From positions 32,527,260 to 32,591,259 of the forward strand of contig NC_065530.1 in assembly GCF_020184175.1 (NCBI RefSeq): a DNA stretch of 64,000 nucleotides, read 5' to 3'. Position numbers and translations under genes: made by a program. Shown in pieces: positions 50,401 through 61,005 of this stretch. The notes beneath the pieces were generated by a model that searched no databases, was not told where the DNA came from, and worked only from the letters and a program-made list of their open reading frames with translations. The first letter of the stretch is position 1. Each line of letters starts with the position of its first letter. The DNA comes from Aphis gossypii. Taxonomy: Eukaryota; Arthropoda; Insecta; Hemiptera; Aphididae.

Positions 50401-53324
50401 CCATTGAATTTTAATCATCGTACTCTAATGTTGTGTTTATACATTTTTATCAAATACAACTAAATACTATCAAACAGATTTACAAAATATAAATAAAATT
50501 TAATCAATAATAAAAGTAAAACATTTTGAAAAAAGAATGTGTTTCAGAAAATATGTAACTAATTGAAAAAAATAATGGAGATTATTATAATTCCTTCAAT
50601 AACACACTATAATAATTTTATATTGAGTATTTATACCTCGTGTTAAATGTCAAGAATATCTTAATTTTACTAATGTTTGCGTTTGTGTATGAAATAACAA
50701 GTTTAATCAATAAGGTAAAATATTTTTCCATTATTTTTTTCTACGAATATTTAGCAATAAATAGTAGTCATAATATTATAAATATTCATGTAAAAGTTGG
50801 CACATGTTTGAATATTCTTCAAGACATATAAGTTTAATTTTTAGATGATATTTTTAGTAAATTAAAAATAAATTTCTACTAAAACCATTGAATAGAAAAC
50901 TTTAAAAAAGTTACCTTTGGATTAAAACTATTAAACTAAAAAATGTTAATTCAAAAATCGAAATACGAATATGTATTTCTTAGTTGATAGTTATATTATT
51001 AATATTTGTATTTCGTTATGATTATCACACAATTTAATAATTTGCATCTAGGTTCATCGTTTAATATGGTTACGATATAATTAATATAATTATAGTAACA
51101 ACTCCATCATTCCAAGACTTATTTTTCTAGACTTAAACTTAACTTAATAAATATATAAGTGTTTTTTTCTTCCAACAAACATATTAATTTAATTTCAATG
51201 AAATATAATGCGTATCTACTTGATTTGTTATTTTATATTATAATGTATTAATAAAACCAAATGATTACGACACCTGTTTATTTGCGTTAAAATATTAATC
51301 TATTATACCGATCAAGGTAAAAATAGCTTTAAATAAATTACTCTTCAAGAGTTGATAAGCAGTGAATACTCTAATTCTACTGACAATTATCGATTGGGTA
51401 TTTTATTTTGTGCATTAGTGTTTTTACACATAACATTTTTTCGATAAAATCGTTTTTATTTTATTTTGTTTATTTTTGTATTAGGAATAATTTAAAAACG
51501 AATAAATATAGATACTTTAAATGTTTACTAAATATTTATATCAAGATCTTATATGTATTAAAAAGATTTAAAAATATTTTTTTTTGTTTTTAATTTATTT
51601 ATGGGTAAAAGAAATTTATGATTAAAAAAATTAATATTTTCAATTCATTTAGTCAAAATCCTCTAAAATTTAATATTTTGTAACTTAAGTTATTTTTTAT
51701 AATATGCTAATAAAAATTATTAAAAATTAAAAATCGTGATATTTTTTAGAAGTTATTGATATTAAAATTTTAAAATTGAGTATAAAGCTCCGTGTAATTT
51801 TATCTACCTGAAATAATAATAAAAAAAAAAATACCAAAAGTCACAAGACATGCTATTTTTGATTTTATTTTTTTCATTATTGTTGATCGAAAAAGTTTTG
51901 CGAATTTAAAAAACTATATAATATTATTATTGGTATTTAAAAATATTGAAGATATTAGATACGTTAACTTGGATATAAAAATAAAAGTTTTCATTAACTA
52001 CAAAATTGTTAAAAATGTTGACAACTTCGACAAAAATCCTGAAAAAAAGTTGTAGCTATGTATTTTTATAAGTATAAGAGCAACTTGAATGAGTTCTTGT
52101 ATTAAATTTTTCAAAATGTTGACTCAATAAATAAATTTTTAACAGCAATTTAAAAAAAAAAAAATACCAAAAGTCACAAGACATGCTATTTTTGATTTTA
52201 TTTTTTTCATTATTGTTGATCGAAAAAGTTTTGCGAATTTAAAAAACTATATAATATTATTATTGGTATTTAAAAATATTGAAGATATTAGATACGTTAA
52301 CTTGGATATAAAAATAAAAGTTTTCATTAACTACAAAATTGTTAAAAATGTTGACAACTTCGACAAAAATCCTGAAAAAAAGTTGTAGCTATGTATTTTT
52401 ATAAGTATAAGAGCAACTTGAATGAGTTCTTGTATTAAATTTTTCAAAATGTTGACTCAATAAATAAATTTTTAACAGCAATTTAAAAAAAACAAAATAA
52501 ATTTGAAAATTGATCACCTAACCTATAAATAGCTCAAAAAAAGTTAAAATATTTTAAAAATGTTATCGTATAATGAAAATAATAATATAATTTATAAACA
52601 GATGTGAAGAAGGGAAAATAATTATTTTACAGGTAGATACAATTTCCTATACATTTTAATTTCAAATGCTCATAAAATTGATTTATCTTTCCGATAATTT
52701 TTTTTTTTATATATTTAGCTTAAAAACAAAAAAAAATACTAAATAACTTTACTGTATTAACTGCAAAATAATTTGTTAATTTTCACAATTTTCATGAGTT
52801 TTATCGAAATTCTAAATTTAAAACAAATAAAAAACAATAATATAAAGTATAAACATTTAATGCATATTTAAAAGATCTGCAGTTATTTGTTTTTAAGTGA
52901 CGCCCCCTCCCCCCCATCAAAAAAAAAAAATTCAATTTTTTTCCAAATATATATAAATCATTGAACTTTTTAGTACTAACTAGATAACATTTTTTACCAG
53001 AAACCACCACCATTTTTAAAAAAGTGTTCTTATTGCTTCAAAAAGAGTTAACAGACAAGTAAAAAACAACATACAATCAATACATTCATAGCATCTCTCA
53101 AAATCTAAAATAATAATACCTAAGCATAGTTATTGGATATAATTACGCATCTAATAAACTATTAAATTAATCAAAACTAATTTAATAATTATTATTCAAA
53201 TAATAATAACTTACATAGAACCTGACGACACATTCATGTTCAAACCATTGAAAACATTATGTTCTCCATATCTCTTAAATGCATTTATCACTTTTACATC
53301 GTATTGGATTTCTTCGTCAATCAT
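37440..53324 (-). CDS. ABCH-type half-transporter (ABC transporter G family member 20/23-like), complete
   Basis: Fifteen exons, read downward: 53324-53215, 48568-48436, 48374-48220, 45934-45827, 45762-45669, 42258-42124, 41417-41284, 41209-40984, 40768-40603, 40514-40402, 39632-39562, 38654-38566, 38498-38316, 37831-37745 and 37672-37440 (TAA). They give 678 residues, a usual length for the family. The start ATG (53324-53322) is preceded by an in-frame TAA, and the first residues (MIDEEIQYDVKVINAFKRYG) are the expected N-terminal strand of an ABC domain. Every exon matches one of the paralogue at 5646-14161 in phase, and most in exact length. No break was seen, so the gene looks functional. 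It would dimerise in a membrane; the cargo is unknown. ABCH rather than ABCG is from memory of the family. Confidence 0.93.
37877..37959. repeat. Small inverted-repeat element (pogo/Tigger-like MITE), in an intron
   Basis: The arms AAACCTCAATAACTCGAA (37877-37894) and TTTGAGTTATCAAGGTTT (37942-37959) are inverted copies matching at 15 of 18 bases. The centre has further TTCGA-type words. Such 'CTCAATAACTCGAA' ends are reminiscent of pogo/Tigger transposon ends (from memory). The element sits in the intron 37832-38315 of the second transporter. At 83 bases it carries no gene. Confidence 0.5.
42792..43708 (+). mobile_element. Helitron-like non-autonomous element, copy 2, both ends present
   Basis: The 5' end is TCTACACTATAAAAGCAAG after A (42791). 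The 3' end is CTAG (43705-43708) before T. Eight bases upstream of CTAG ends a hairpin with 8-base perfect arms CCACGTGC/GCACGTGG (43677-43684, 43690-43697). TC at the start, a hairpin close to CTRR at the end, and insertion between A and T without target duplication are the Helitron hallmarks. At 917 bp it has no Rep or helicase frame, so it depends on a partner elsewhere. It lies antisense within intron 5 of the second transporter and is related to 1-271. Confidence 0.72.
44236..45450 (+). repeat. Probable interspersed repeat, possibly a second Helitron-type element
   Basis: The sequence is more complex than the surrounding intron. It begins after an A with TCTATATATACATAAATAAG, a possible Helitron-like TC start at 44235-44236. 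It reads like repeat DNA I associate with aphid genomes, but that is recollection. No second copy is in this window and no CTRR-with-hairpin end was identified. No coding frame stands out. Confidence 0.3.
45935..48219. other. Intron 3 of the second transporter
   Basis: 2.3 kb between exons 48220-48374 and 45827-45934, interrupting the codon of the signature serine exactly as in the paralogue. It is AT-rich throughout. No exon, gene or clear repeat was seen. Confidence 0.6.
49560..49796. repeat. Fragment of the dispersed AT-rich repeat family
   Basis: It ends with GCTCCACTCAGAATTC, the same end motif as at 26591-26607 (GCTCCGCTCAGAATC). It also contains a short (AAAC)n run at about 49738-49762. 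Confidence 0.4.
51831..52496. repeat. Near-perfect 333-bp tandem duplication
   Basis: Unit 1 (51831-52163) and unit 2 (52164-52496) both begin ATACCAAAAGTCACAAGACA. Read side by side they differ, as far as I can see, only by one A/C change in the closing A run. The unit belongs to the dispersed repeat family seen at 25250-26607. So little divergence implies a very recent duplication or an assembly artefact. It lies in intron 1 of the second transporter. Confidence 0.88.
52497..53110. repeat. Continuation and end of the dispersed AT-rich repeat
   Basis: After the duplicated units the sequence goes on with family blocks (ctataaatagctcaaaaaaa). It ends near 53105 with the terminal motif, which on the minus strand reads GATTTTGAGAGATGCTATGA. 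A C-rich tract lies at about 52904-52916. Confidence 0.5.
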
Positions 53325-55279
53325 ATTTTGTTTTGTTGTTCTTAAGATTATATTTTATTTTTGAAGTAGGTAATTTCAAGAAATTATAATAGGTAAGATA
53401 ACGTAAATCAATATATATATATTCACAATATTTTTTTTTTAAACATTAAAATAAATCCAATCGAAAATTCTTGGTTGTAGATAACTTATATCGACTACAG
53501 ACTGTTTATAAATAAACTATACTTCAAACATTGGAGGTTTACGTGAGCATCTACATTGCCGATAATGTATGGAGAATGTAAAAAAAAAGTGGAATTTTTG
53601 CATCTGGAAAATACAGTATCTTGGTGTCCTTGAATAATGGTAACTATTTTATCGACAATCGGGATTTTTTTTCTTCTGTTACATTTAATTTGATCGAAAA
53701 AGATGTGTATAATCTATAAACATAAATATTTTTCGTATCACTTTAATATCGAAATTTAAAAGCTATAAAAATTGTTATATATTGAATAATATAGAACAAT
53801 GAAATAATAATATTATTTTATTATTTAACAGCTAACTTTGATGCTGTATATTGTTGTATAAAATATTTGAATAAGTAAAATGATTAACCTTGAGGTCTTA
53901 GCATTTTTAAGCATTTTGCTTTCAACATTTTGATTTATAAACATTGAAAATTATTGAACCAAAAGTGTATTATAATACATGGTTATAAGAAATCTTCATT
54001 CCAGCTCACTTAGAATGTTAATACTTATTAGTTTAATATTCAATGTTAGTGCATCATAATAATTCAAATTATTTAAAACAATATTAGAAATAAAAGTTAG
54101 CTTAATAATAAGTTATAGAATTAACTAGATAATCATTAAATAATTTAATTGAAACATTAACTTCTGATGGACATTTATTTTTTTAATTGAACATAAATAA
54201 ATTTCTTTTCGAGGAATAAGTAATAATAATATTATGTAAATATTTTTAAATATTTGTAAAATTCAAATTGTGTTATTATTAGAGGTTACCTACTTATTAT
54301 TTCATACTGTGTTATGTAACAACTCTAACTATTAATTAATATTAATCTAGTATTAACCTACGTGTTATACATATATTTTAAATGTGTAATTATATATTAT
54401 TATGTTTTATAGATATAATACGAATTTTATCTTGTGTAACTTGTTTAATACATGAATGGTATATACTTAAAATAAGGTGTATATTTTATATATTATATAA
54501 AAATAGTATAACGAAAAATGTTTTCATGAATTAACAATCAAAATCATAATTAAATGTTAATAAATTATTGTTTTTTAATTTAAACACCATTTAAAAAATA
54601 TAGTTTAAATATTTAGCTTAGAACATTTTTGGATATAAAAAAAAAAAACAATAAACCAATTATTGAATGCGTAATTATAGGTTTTTATTATGTTGGTGGG
54701 AATAATTCTAATAATGCATTGAAAAAAAAAACACTAAAAAAAAAAGATGTTAGAAGTATAGTCACAAAACATCCAAACCACAAGTTTTGGGTACTAATTT
54801 ACTGAGTGCGTAGACTCGTGCAATACAATATATTTGACGTAATAATAAATATCAATACAATTACTAGATGATTGAAGCAATAAAAAAATATTCAATAGCT
54901 TAATAAAAAATAAAATAAAAAAAATGTTAAAATCTAAATGTAATCCAATTTAATAAAAACTATTTTATTAAAAACAGTTTAATCAACAAGTACTAAACGA
55001 TTTAAAATTATGTATACTTAGAAACTGAGTATGGGTACTAGTACTAGGTAATATTATACTGTATTTTGCAAAATATTACAACTTAACCTCGACATTTGAT
55101 TGGTGGTTTTTAAAATTTGAAAACAAGTAGTAAGTACATATTTTTTATTCAAATTTTTCACAATTTAATAATAATTAAAATTTAAAAGCCAAGTTTAATT
55201 TACTATAATTAATTTAATACATCATGATGAAAACAATAAGACAAATAACTTTGTAAGTTGTAATATCTTAAACTATAAA
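53325..55279. other. Upstream flank of the second transporter
   Basis: This presumably holds the promoter and 5' untranslated region of the minus-strand transporter, but no TATA box, initiator or CpG-rich segment stands out. Nothing else was recognised. Confidence 0.45.
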
Positions 55280-55693
55280 TTAAAAAAAGCATAAAAATAA
55301 ATTATCCATTTGTAAAAAATTGAATCCTGTGATATTGTATATAGTATAACTTAAATGGATATATGTATGCATAATAATATTAGGTATGATACATGGATTC
55401 ACTGATAAATACCTAATTGCATTTATAAAATAGTTATTTTTAAACAAATATATTTTGGTGATTTTTTTATTATGATATAATATAATGGAATTTAGCAATG
55501 TTCCATACAAGAAGGTAAACGGTAAGATGTCCATTTTCATTATTTGTATAATATTACCTATCGCAATACGAAACATATTATACATAATATCTAAGATCCC
55601 CAAAAAACGGTAGTAATTATCTTTGTTTTGAAAATCTATAAAAAAAAAAAAAATTATAATTTTAATATATTTTCGTAAAAATGCGTTATACAA
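55280..55693 (-). other. 137-codon stop-free frame, hydrophobic, unknown
   Basis: This is the longest stop-free frame in the window and is surprising at this AT content. A TTTTATAG acceptor (55636-55635) could open an exon starting with DFQNKDNYYRFLGIL. The product alternates hydrophobic stretches with short polar turns (for example YHNKKITKIY), as in the first half of an insect chemoreceptor. No diagnostic motif was recognised and no neighbouring exon was found, so the receptor idea is speculation. A decayed or rapidly evolving membrane-protein exon is possible, as is chance. Confidence 0.25.
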
Positions 55694-56582
55694 ACGAAAT
55701 TTTTTTTAAAAATCAAAGAGCAAGGTGTAGTCTGTAAAAATGTAAATATTATAATTTAATACTTCTAAGTTATAACCATGCCAGATTTTTGAGCTTCAGT
55801 AAAAACTGCATACAATTCAAAATTATTTTATCTTTATTATTAACGTTAAAATAACCTATGATTAATTGTATAGTCTGTAATATATAATAATATAAAATTA
55901 AGGTATTAAGGTTAACTTCAGTTAATATCAATATTAAACATTTTCATACTTATTTGTTTAATACATGCAATACAATTTTCTAATTTAAATCTTACTAAAA
56001 TATACACTTTTCTAAAATAAAAATGTAGAATACCGTATTTTGTGTAGTCTCAAAAAGTAGGTATAAGCACATAATTTATATGTATTATGAAATTGTTTGT
56101 TTTTTTTTTTTAATAACAAAAATAAAACATTATATCATTGAAAAAATTATCTCAGAACCTGTATTTTATTTAGTTTTTTTAAAATACCGGAATCTTGTAA
56201 ATTAACATAATATGACCTTTAACAATCGACTTTTAGAATATTAGATTAAAAAAAACTTAACAAATAATCAGAGCAAAAAAAAATTTTAATTAAAAAATAT
56301 ATACTTTATGATACCTACATTTATCAATTATTATTTTAAAAAAATCTCAATATTTTTAAAATAATATTTAATCGTTAAAAATAATTTCTTTCTAATAAAA
56401 CTATATTTTGACAACTTTTTTACTTTCTTAATGAAAAATTGTATTTCTTAGTCAAAAGTATAATATTATTTGGAGTACTTCTATAAAAATTGAATTTTTG
56501 ATGAACAATTTAAAAGTTATACGTTTTTAATGTTTAAATGAGTAAAGTGCTTATATAGTCTTAAAATATTTGTATTCCAGCT

Positions 56583-57520
56583 AGGCGTTTAAGGAAGATT
56601 TTTATGACAGACAATATAAGTTTGTCAACCAACGCAAAATGCTCATACATTTTCTCAACTCCTGAGTGTAAAGCATGAGCGAGTCAAGTTACATAAACCA
56701 TCTTTGGGTAAAATATTTGAATCACTGATCCAGTCTTTAACTATGTACGTCGCAGCATCATTAACTATTATAATGTTATATTATTAAAACTATTAATAAT
56801 AGCATATATATTTTATACTTTTATTTTATTTTTTTATTTTTTATATATATATTTTTTTTATTTATTATTTTACTATTTTATTTAACTATTTTTTTTTATT
56901 TTTTTTTAGCAACAAAACATTATTGTATTCTACTCCTTGAGGGAAAATTAAATTCATCTTTTTTTTTTTTAAATTTTGAGCTATTGTTTTACTGTTTGTT
57001 TTTTCTAGATTTTCACAATTAACTATAGTATAACTTTGCCAAGTACTTCAGAATCAAGTACCTACGCTCACAATAACATTGGTTACATAGCGCCCTTTGA
57101 CATCCACGTTCTCATCGATTGAGACCCGAATATTATGGTTAAAGATCTCGGCTTGTATTTTAGTTAAAGTTCGTTGATAAAATACAGTCTACATTATTTT
57201 TTCCTCGAAGTCGATTCGTTGGGTTTATTTTTAGATGTATAGTTTTCTAAGAATTTTTTTAATCTAAGATTATTAATTACCTTGTAGAGTGGAATATTAG
57301 CAAAAAGTAAAGCTTCAGTAAGTTCGAAATTAAAATCACTTTTCTTGTTTATATTTTCAGTTAATAACGATTGAGTTGTACACCCTTCACGTCTTTTTCT
57401 TTGATTTAATGCATGATCATGCTTTGCAGTTTTCATTTACTGCGTTACTAAAAAACGTTTAGTTGCAAATGATTTATCTTCACAGAATTCGCAAAATAAT
57501 ATTTTACTAAATATATAATC
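56583..57520 (-). pseudogene. Broken BED-finger/hAT-like transposase (CGGBP1-like)
   Basis: Read downward, four decayed blocks follow the order of this transposase-derived family. The first is a zinc-finger start (ILFCEFCEDKSF) with a stop where the first finger histidine is expected (57442-57440). The second is an 80-residue frame (57436-57194) beginning KTAKHDHALNQRKRR and containing ELTEALLFANIPLYKVIN. The third is DVKGRYVTNVIV near 57100, then stops. The fourth, at about 56770-56590, is VNDAATYIVK, then ALHSGVEKMYEHFALVDKLI in a shifted frame. Several stops and frameshifts make it non-functional. The family call comes from motif memory; the blocks support it jointly. Confidence 0.65.
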
Positions 57521-57539
57521 CCCAAACTATTTCACAAAA

Positions 57540-60063
57540 CGACTTAACGAATTATTTGATATTATGTTAGGCATATATAATATATATATATGTATATATA
57601 TATATACATAAAATATAATGTGAATTAGAGAAATTGTTTAAGTGCAGCGTAGCACATGCGAACTGCAATTACAAACACAATTAAATATTGAATTGCAATA
57701 AAAATATCTACTGCTAATTTTCTGCGGTTCCAACAACTTATAAGCAAAATTTAAATGTATTATAATATCTTAATTTCACACTTGTAGGTAAAACTCACAG
57801 CGCCGCTGGTTAATCTATTCTCCAAATGACTATAATTGCCTGTAGGTCTTACTTATAAATACAATAACGATGATAATTTAAATTATTTGGAAAATATTTA
57901 ATATTATACTTAATGTTTAAAAATACATGCTATTTCATCTGAAAATAATAAATATACGCATTTATATTATACTTAAAAATGTAAAATATCCAAAGTAAGT
58001 TTGCATATTTGTAATCTAGATTTCATGAATCAAATTTGTATGATGCTCTGGTATAATTCTGTTTACGCGAAAAATATATGCTAAGTCATAAACGTTTAAG
58101 CTTAAGTTATATCTAATGAATTATTGTCAACGCATTATATATTCTATTTAAGTCTACAAATTAATACAATTGTATTTATACATTTTAGCCGTAATTAAAA
58201 CAAAACATAAAACCTTTATACTACAACCGTAAAAAATTTAAACATAAAAATTTTATTATTTTTTTAAACGGTAAAAATATGATCATGAGTAGAATGTACA
58301 CTTATGTTCACAGTCCATTATCATTTTTCATCGAGGTAATCGTCCGAGTCCAAGTGAGGGGAAAATCTCATCAAAGACCATCAATTTTACCGTATGCAAT
58401 TTACAGAAATATTACATAGACTTAAGCCGTAAATTTCACTCTAGCGCAAAATTATCTCACATATTTGCTACGCTTTTTATTTTTATAATTTTTCGCTATA
58501 CTTAGTATGAATTACTAATGAAAAATCTTATAAACTTATGTTATTATTTATATAATTTAAAATTATTTTAACTATATGTTATTAAATGAATTTATCTTTT
58601 TATGATTTTGATGGATTTTCTTAAAACGTTAATTTCAATTAGGTACTTATTAATACTAATTATGTCTATGTATATATCTTTTATTGTTATAATATTAAAA
58701 AAAAAAATTATGACAAACCTAGTATTATATTTTCAAGCATTCTTGCTTAATGAAAATATTCTTATCTGAATTTATAGATAAAAAAAAATCCCCCCCCCCC
58801 AAAAAAAAAAAATAAAATAAAATTCCAATGTTTGCAAAAATACTCAAAATATTTTGAAAAATTGTATTATGTAGTATAGGAAATCAGCCAATAAAAATTT
58901 GGTGGAAGTGCAAAGTAGGCATCTACTGTTATTTTTTTTAATAAATAAGTTATAACACAACAACTGATAATCTTAATCAACATCACAAAAATGTATAAAT
59001 TAATGTAGGAAGTTTATATTTTAAAACAAAAAAAAAAAAATCTAAAATTAAGTTATTTATGTATTTTTGATTTAAAAACAAATGGTTATCGTTTCCGAGA
59101 CTTAATAAAAATAATTTAAAAAAGAAGTAATGTTCCCGGTTAGTTTATTTCCCGGTAAATTTATTTTTCTGCAAGAAAAAAAATGAATTTCTAACAATCA
59201 AATAGTTTTTGAAAATGTTTATGATTTTGATAAGTTTTGTCAAAATTGACACTTATAAAACAATATTGTGAATACTTGTTTTGATATTTCTACAATTGGT
59301 AAATAAACAACTAAATAATAAAGAATCTTGTATTATATTTTTAACTTTTTGACCCAATGAAAAATATTGTAACATTTATTGAAAAAAAAAAATAATTGAT
59401 AATTCTATAATAATAAAATATCGATACATTTCTTTTTCTTCGACAATATTATATTCTTAAGACATTCAAATTATTATGATTCTATTTCTAGCACATTATA
59501 CATTTTTCATCTTAGTTATCAAGGTATAAGTTCTCAAGTTTATCCTGATAAACAAATTATTATGCCCGTAAGACTTTTGAGGACGGCGTAAAAATGTATT
59601 AACTATAAAAATAAGTGAATATGGTTAACAGAATAATTTTGTTTCGCTATCATTGGAGATACATGCTTGTTTATGATTCATAATAATAGTGCAGTTATTA
59701 TATATTATAATCTAAATATGTACATTGTACGTATACTGACTATAGTAAATGATTATTTATGACCTTGACCACTATTTAGAATAATATTGACCTTCAGACT
59801 TTACTTTAATTTCCATCGTTTATAATGATAATATAATATGCAGTTATTTAAACCTAAATCAGATTCAAGTCAATACATTTTATTGGTATACATAAACTAA
59901 CTGTTTGTCTAGTCGTGTAAAATAAATCGTGACATTATGCCACTACTTCGGTAATAGTTACTTATCGAAAAATATTTATTACCAAATAAAAAAATACACA
60001 GCTAACAGTGATAAACGTGGCTGCTATCAAAACGATAAAAAATAAAACCTTATACATAATTAA
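57540..60063. other. AT-rich intergenic DNA with simple repeats
   Basis: It contains an (AT)n tract at about 57573-57608 and a run of C followed by A at about 58790-58812. No gene was recognised, apart from the repeat fragment noted at 58690-59400. Confidence 0.5.
58690..59400. repeat. Diverged copy of the dispersed AT-rich repeat
   Basis: Blocks such as 'ttgataagttttgtcaaaat ... cttataaaac' and 'aagaatcttgtattatattt' line up with 26031-26110 and 26130-26165. Divergence is high and the ends are not clear. Confidence 0.4.
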
Positions 60064-60420
60064 TTAAATATAAAATAAGACCTGTCGGAACGCCAGCCGT
60101 AATGTCGGTGACCATTCTAAAACGACCCTACAACTCACGGTGTTTTCGGTGTAGTAAATCCAAAACAGTAGACGTACAGCCTCTGCGGTAATTACTACGT
60201 GTGCGCCAGAGATCTTTGGTTGCCGGTTCCGTCTAAACTCACAATATCGGAGACGAATTGATCCATTACTTAACGACACAAACAACCTGGTAGACGGCAA
60301 ATGCCTCTTGAAAATTATAGACAGACTTCGCCGTCGATGGACTGATTGCGACATTGCTTGGCTGGCAACAGTACCATGTTCGTAGATATTTTACGGTTCA
60401 ATATTATATACCTAAGGCAT
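60064..60420. other. Short island of complex sequence, unknown
   Basis: Base composition becomes nearly balanced for about 300 bases. A 96-codon frame is open on the minus strand (60354-60064, rich in Arg, Ser and Leu) but shows no recognisable domain. It may be part of an old mobile element, since a LINE remnant follows directly, or regulatory DNA. Confidence 0.3.
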
Positions 60421-60429
60421 AGTCGCAAA

Positions 60430-60581
60430 CTTATGAGAAGAAAAAAAGTCAAAAACTACTACTATTATATTGTGCAGCGTATGGAAAAGTAATAAAAGAA
60501 GCTTTAGTTATTTACCAAATAAACAGAAAACGTCCGTTAGGACGATCAAGGCACATTTAGATAGACGTTATAGCCCAAGAC
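60430..60581 (+). pseudogene. Remnant of a LINE reverse transcriptase C-terminus
   Basis: VQRMEK (frame from 60472) continues after a one-base frame change as IKEALVIYQ..RKRPLGRSRH, stop, then IDVIAQD. 'HVQRM ... RRPLGRPR.RW.D.V..DL' is the usual tail of LINE reverse transcriptases, from established family knowledge. The frameshift and the stop where RW is expected mean a dead copy. Confidence 0.6.
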
Positions 60582-60736
60582 CAACAATATATATATAAAA
60601 AAAAGTGAACGTGTCGCGGGACACGCGTTTGGAACGAAGTCCCTTTCTTATGCGCGTTTGGCATAATTAATCATTAAAGTGACAGGCTCTCATTTCTCAT
60701 TTCTCATTTACTTGTTTTTAAAACATTCAATCATAT

Positions 60737-61005
60737 TAAATCATTGAAATTATAGGTCTATAGTAACTACAGTAAGATTTGTTCAATTGTCACTTGATAT
60801 TTTGCAATATCTAGAAAAAACAACGTAAATAATAGTATTATGTCTTGTTGTAGATTGTGATGGGTTATATGGTTATAATGGTTCATATGTAAACCAAATT
60901 TATCATAGAGAAACTGTTTTAATATTTCAGATTTTTGTTTTTGAAAAGTAATATTAAAGTCTCCTGCCAAAATAAGTGAAACTTTATCATAATTCTTCTC
61001 TAATT
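60737..61005 (-). pseudogene. Remnant of an exonuclease-endonuclease-phosphatase domain from a mobile element
   Basis: The frame KVSLILAGDFNITFQ (about 60985-60940) carries the LAGDFN motif, where Asp and Asn belong to the active site of this nuclease fold. It continues as FLYDKFGLHMNHY. A shifted frame lower down reads YCSYYRPIIS, like the closing histidine/proline block of the same domain but with Arg in place of the usual residue. The frame shifts and the missing centre show decay. The source could be a LINE or a Helentron-type Helitron with a C-terminal endonuclease. Confidence 0.55.

Larger units (their letters stand above)
48569..53214. other. Intron 1 of the second transporter
   Basis: 4.6 kb between the first coding exon and the Walker A exon. 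It holds repeat-family fragments at 49560-49796 and 51700-53110 (including a 333-bp tandem duplication) and a repeat-like stretch at about 48630-48830 that shares words with 36950-36985. No internal gene was found. Confidence 0.6.
42124..53324 (-). other. Nucleotide-binding domain of the second transporter (exons 1-6)
   Basis: Residues 1-245. Walker A is GPSGCGKST (42-50, Lys48). The Q-loop glutamine is Gln81 (YMPQ). The signature reads ISGGQ (132-136) where the paralogue has LSGGQ; Ser133 is split by the intron 45935-48219. Walker B and D-loop are LIILDEPTVGIDP (catalytic Glu157). The switch histidine is His190 (TTHYIEEA). All hydrolysis residues are kept. Exon 48436-48568 agrees with its paralogue at 30 of 44 residues by eye. 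Exon 45669-45762 is one codon longer than in the paralogue. Confidence 0.92.

Noticed and set aside
60064..60354. 96-codon Arg/Ser-rich frame on the minus strand
   Set aside because: No recognised domain and no flanking splice signals; kept only as an island of unknown nature.
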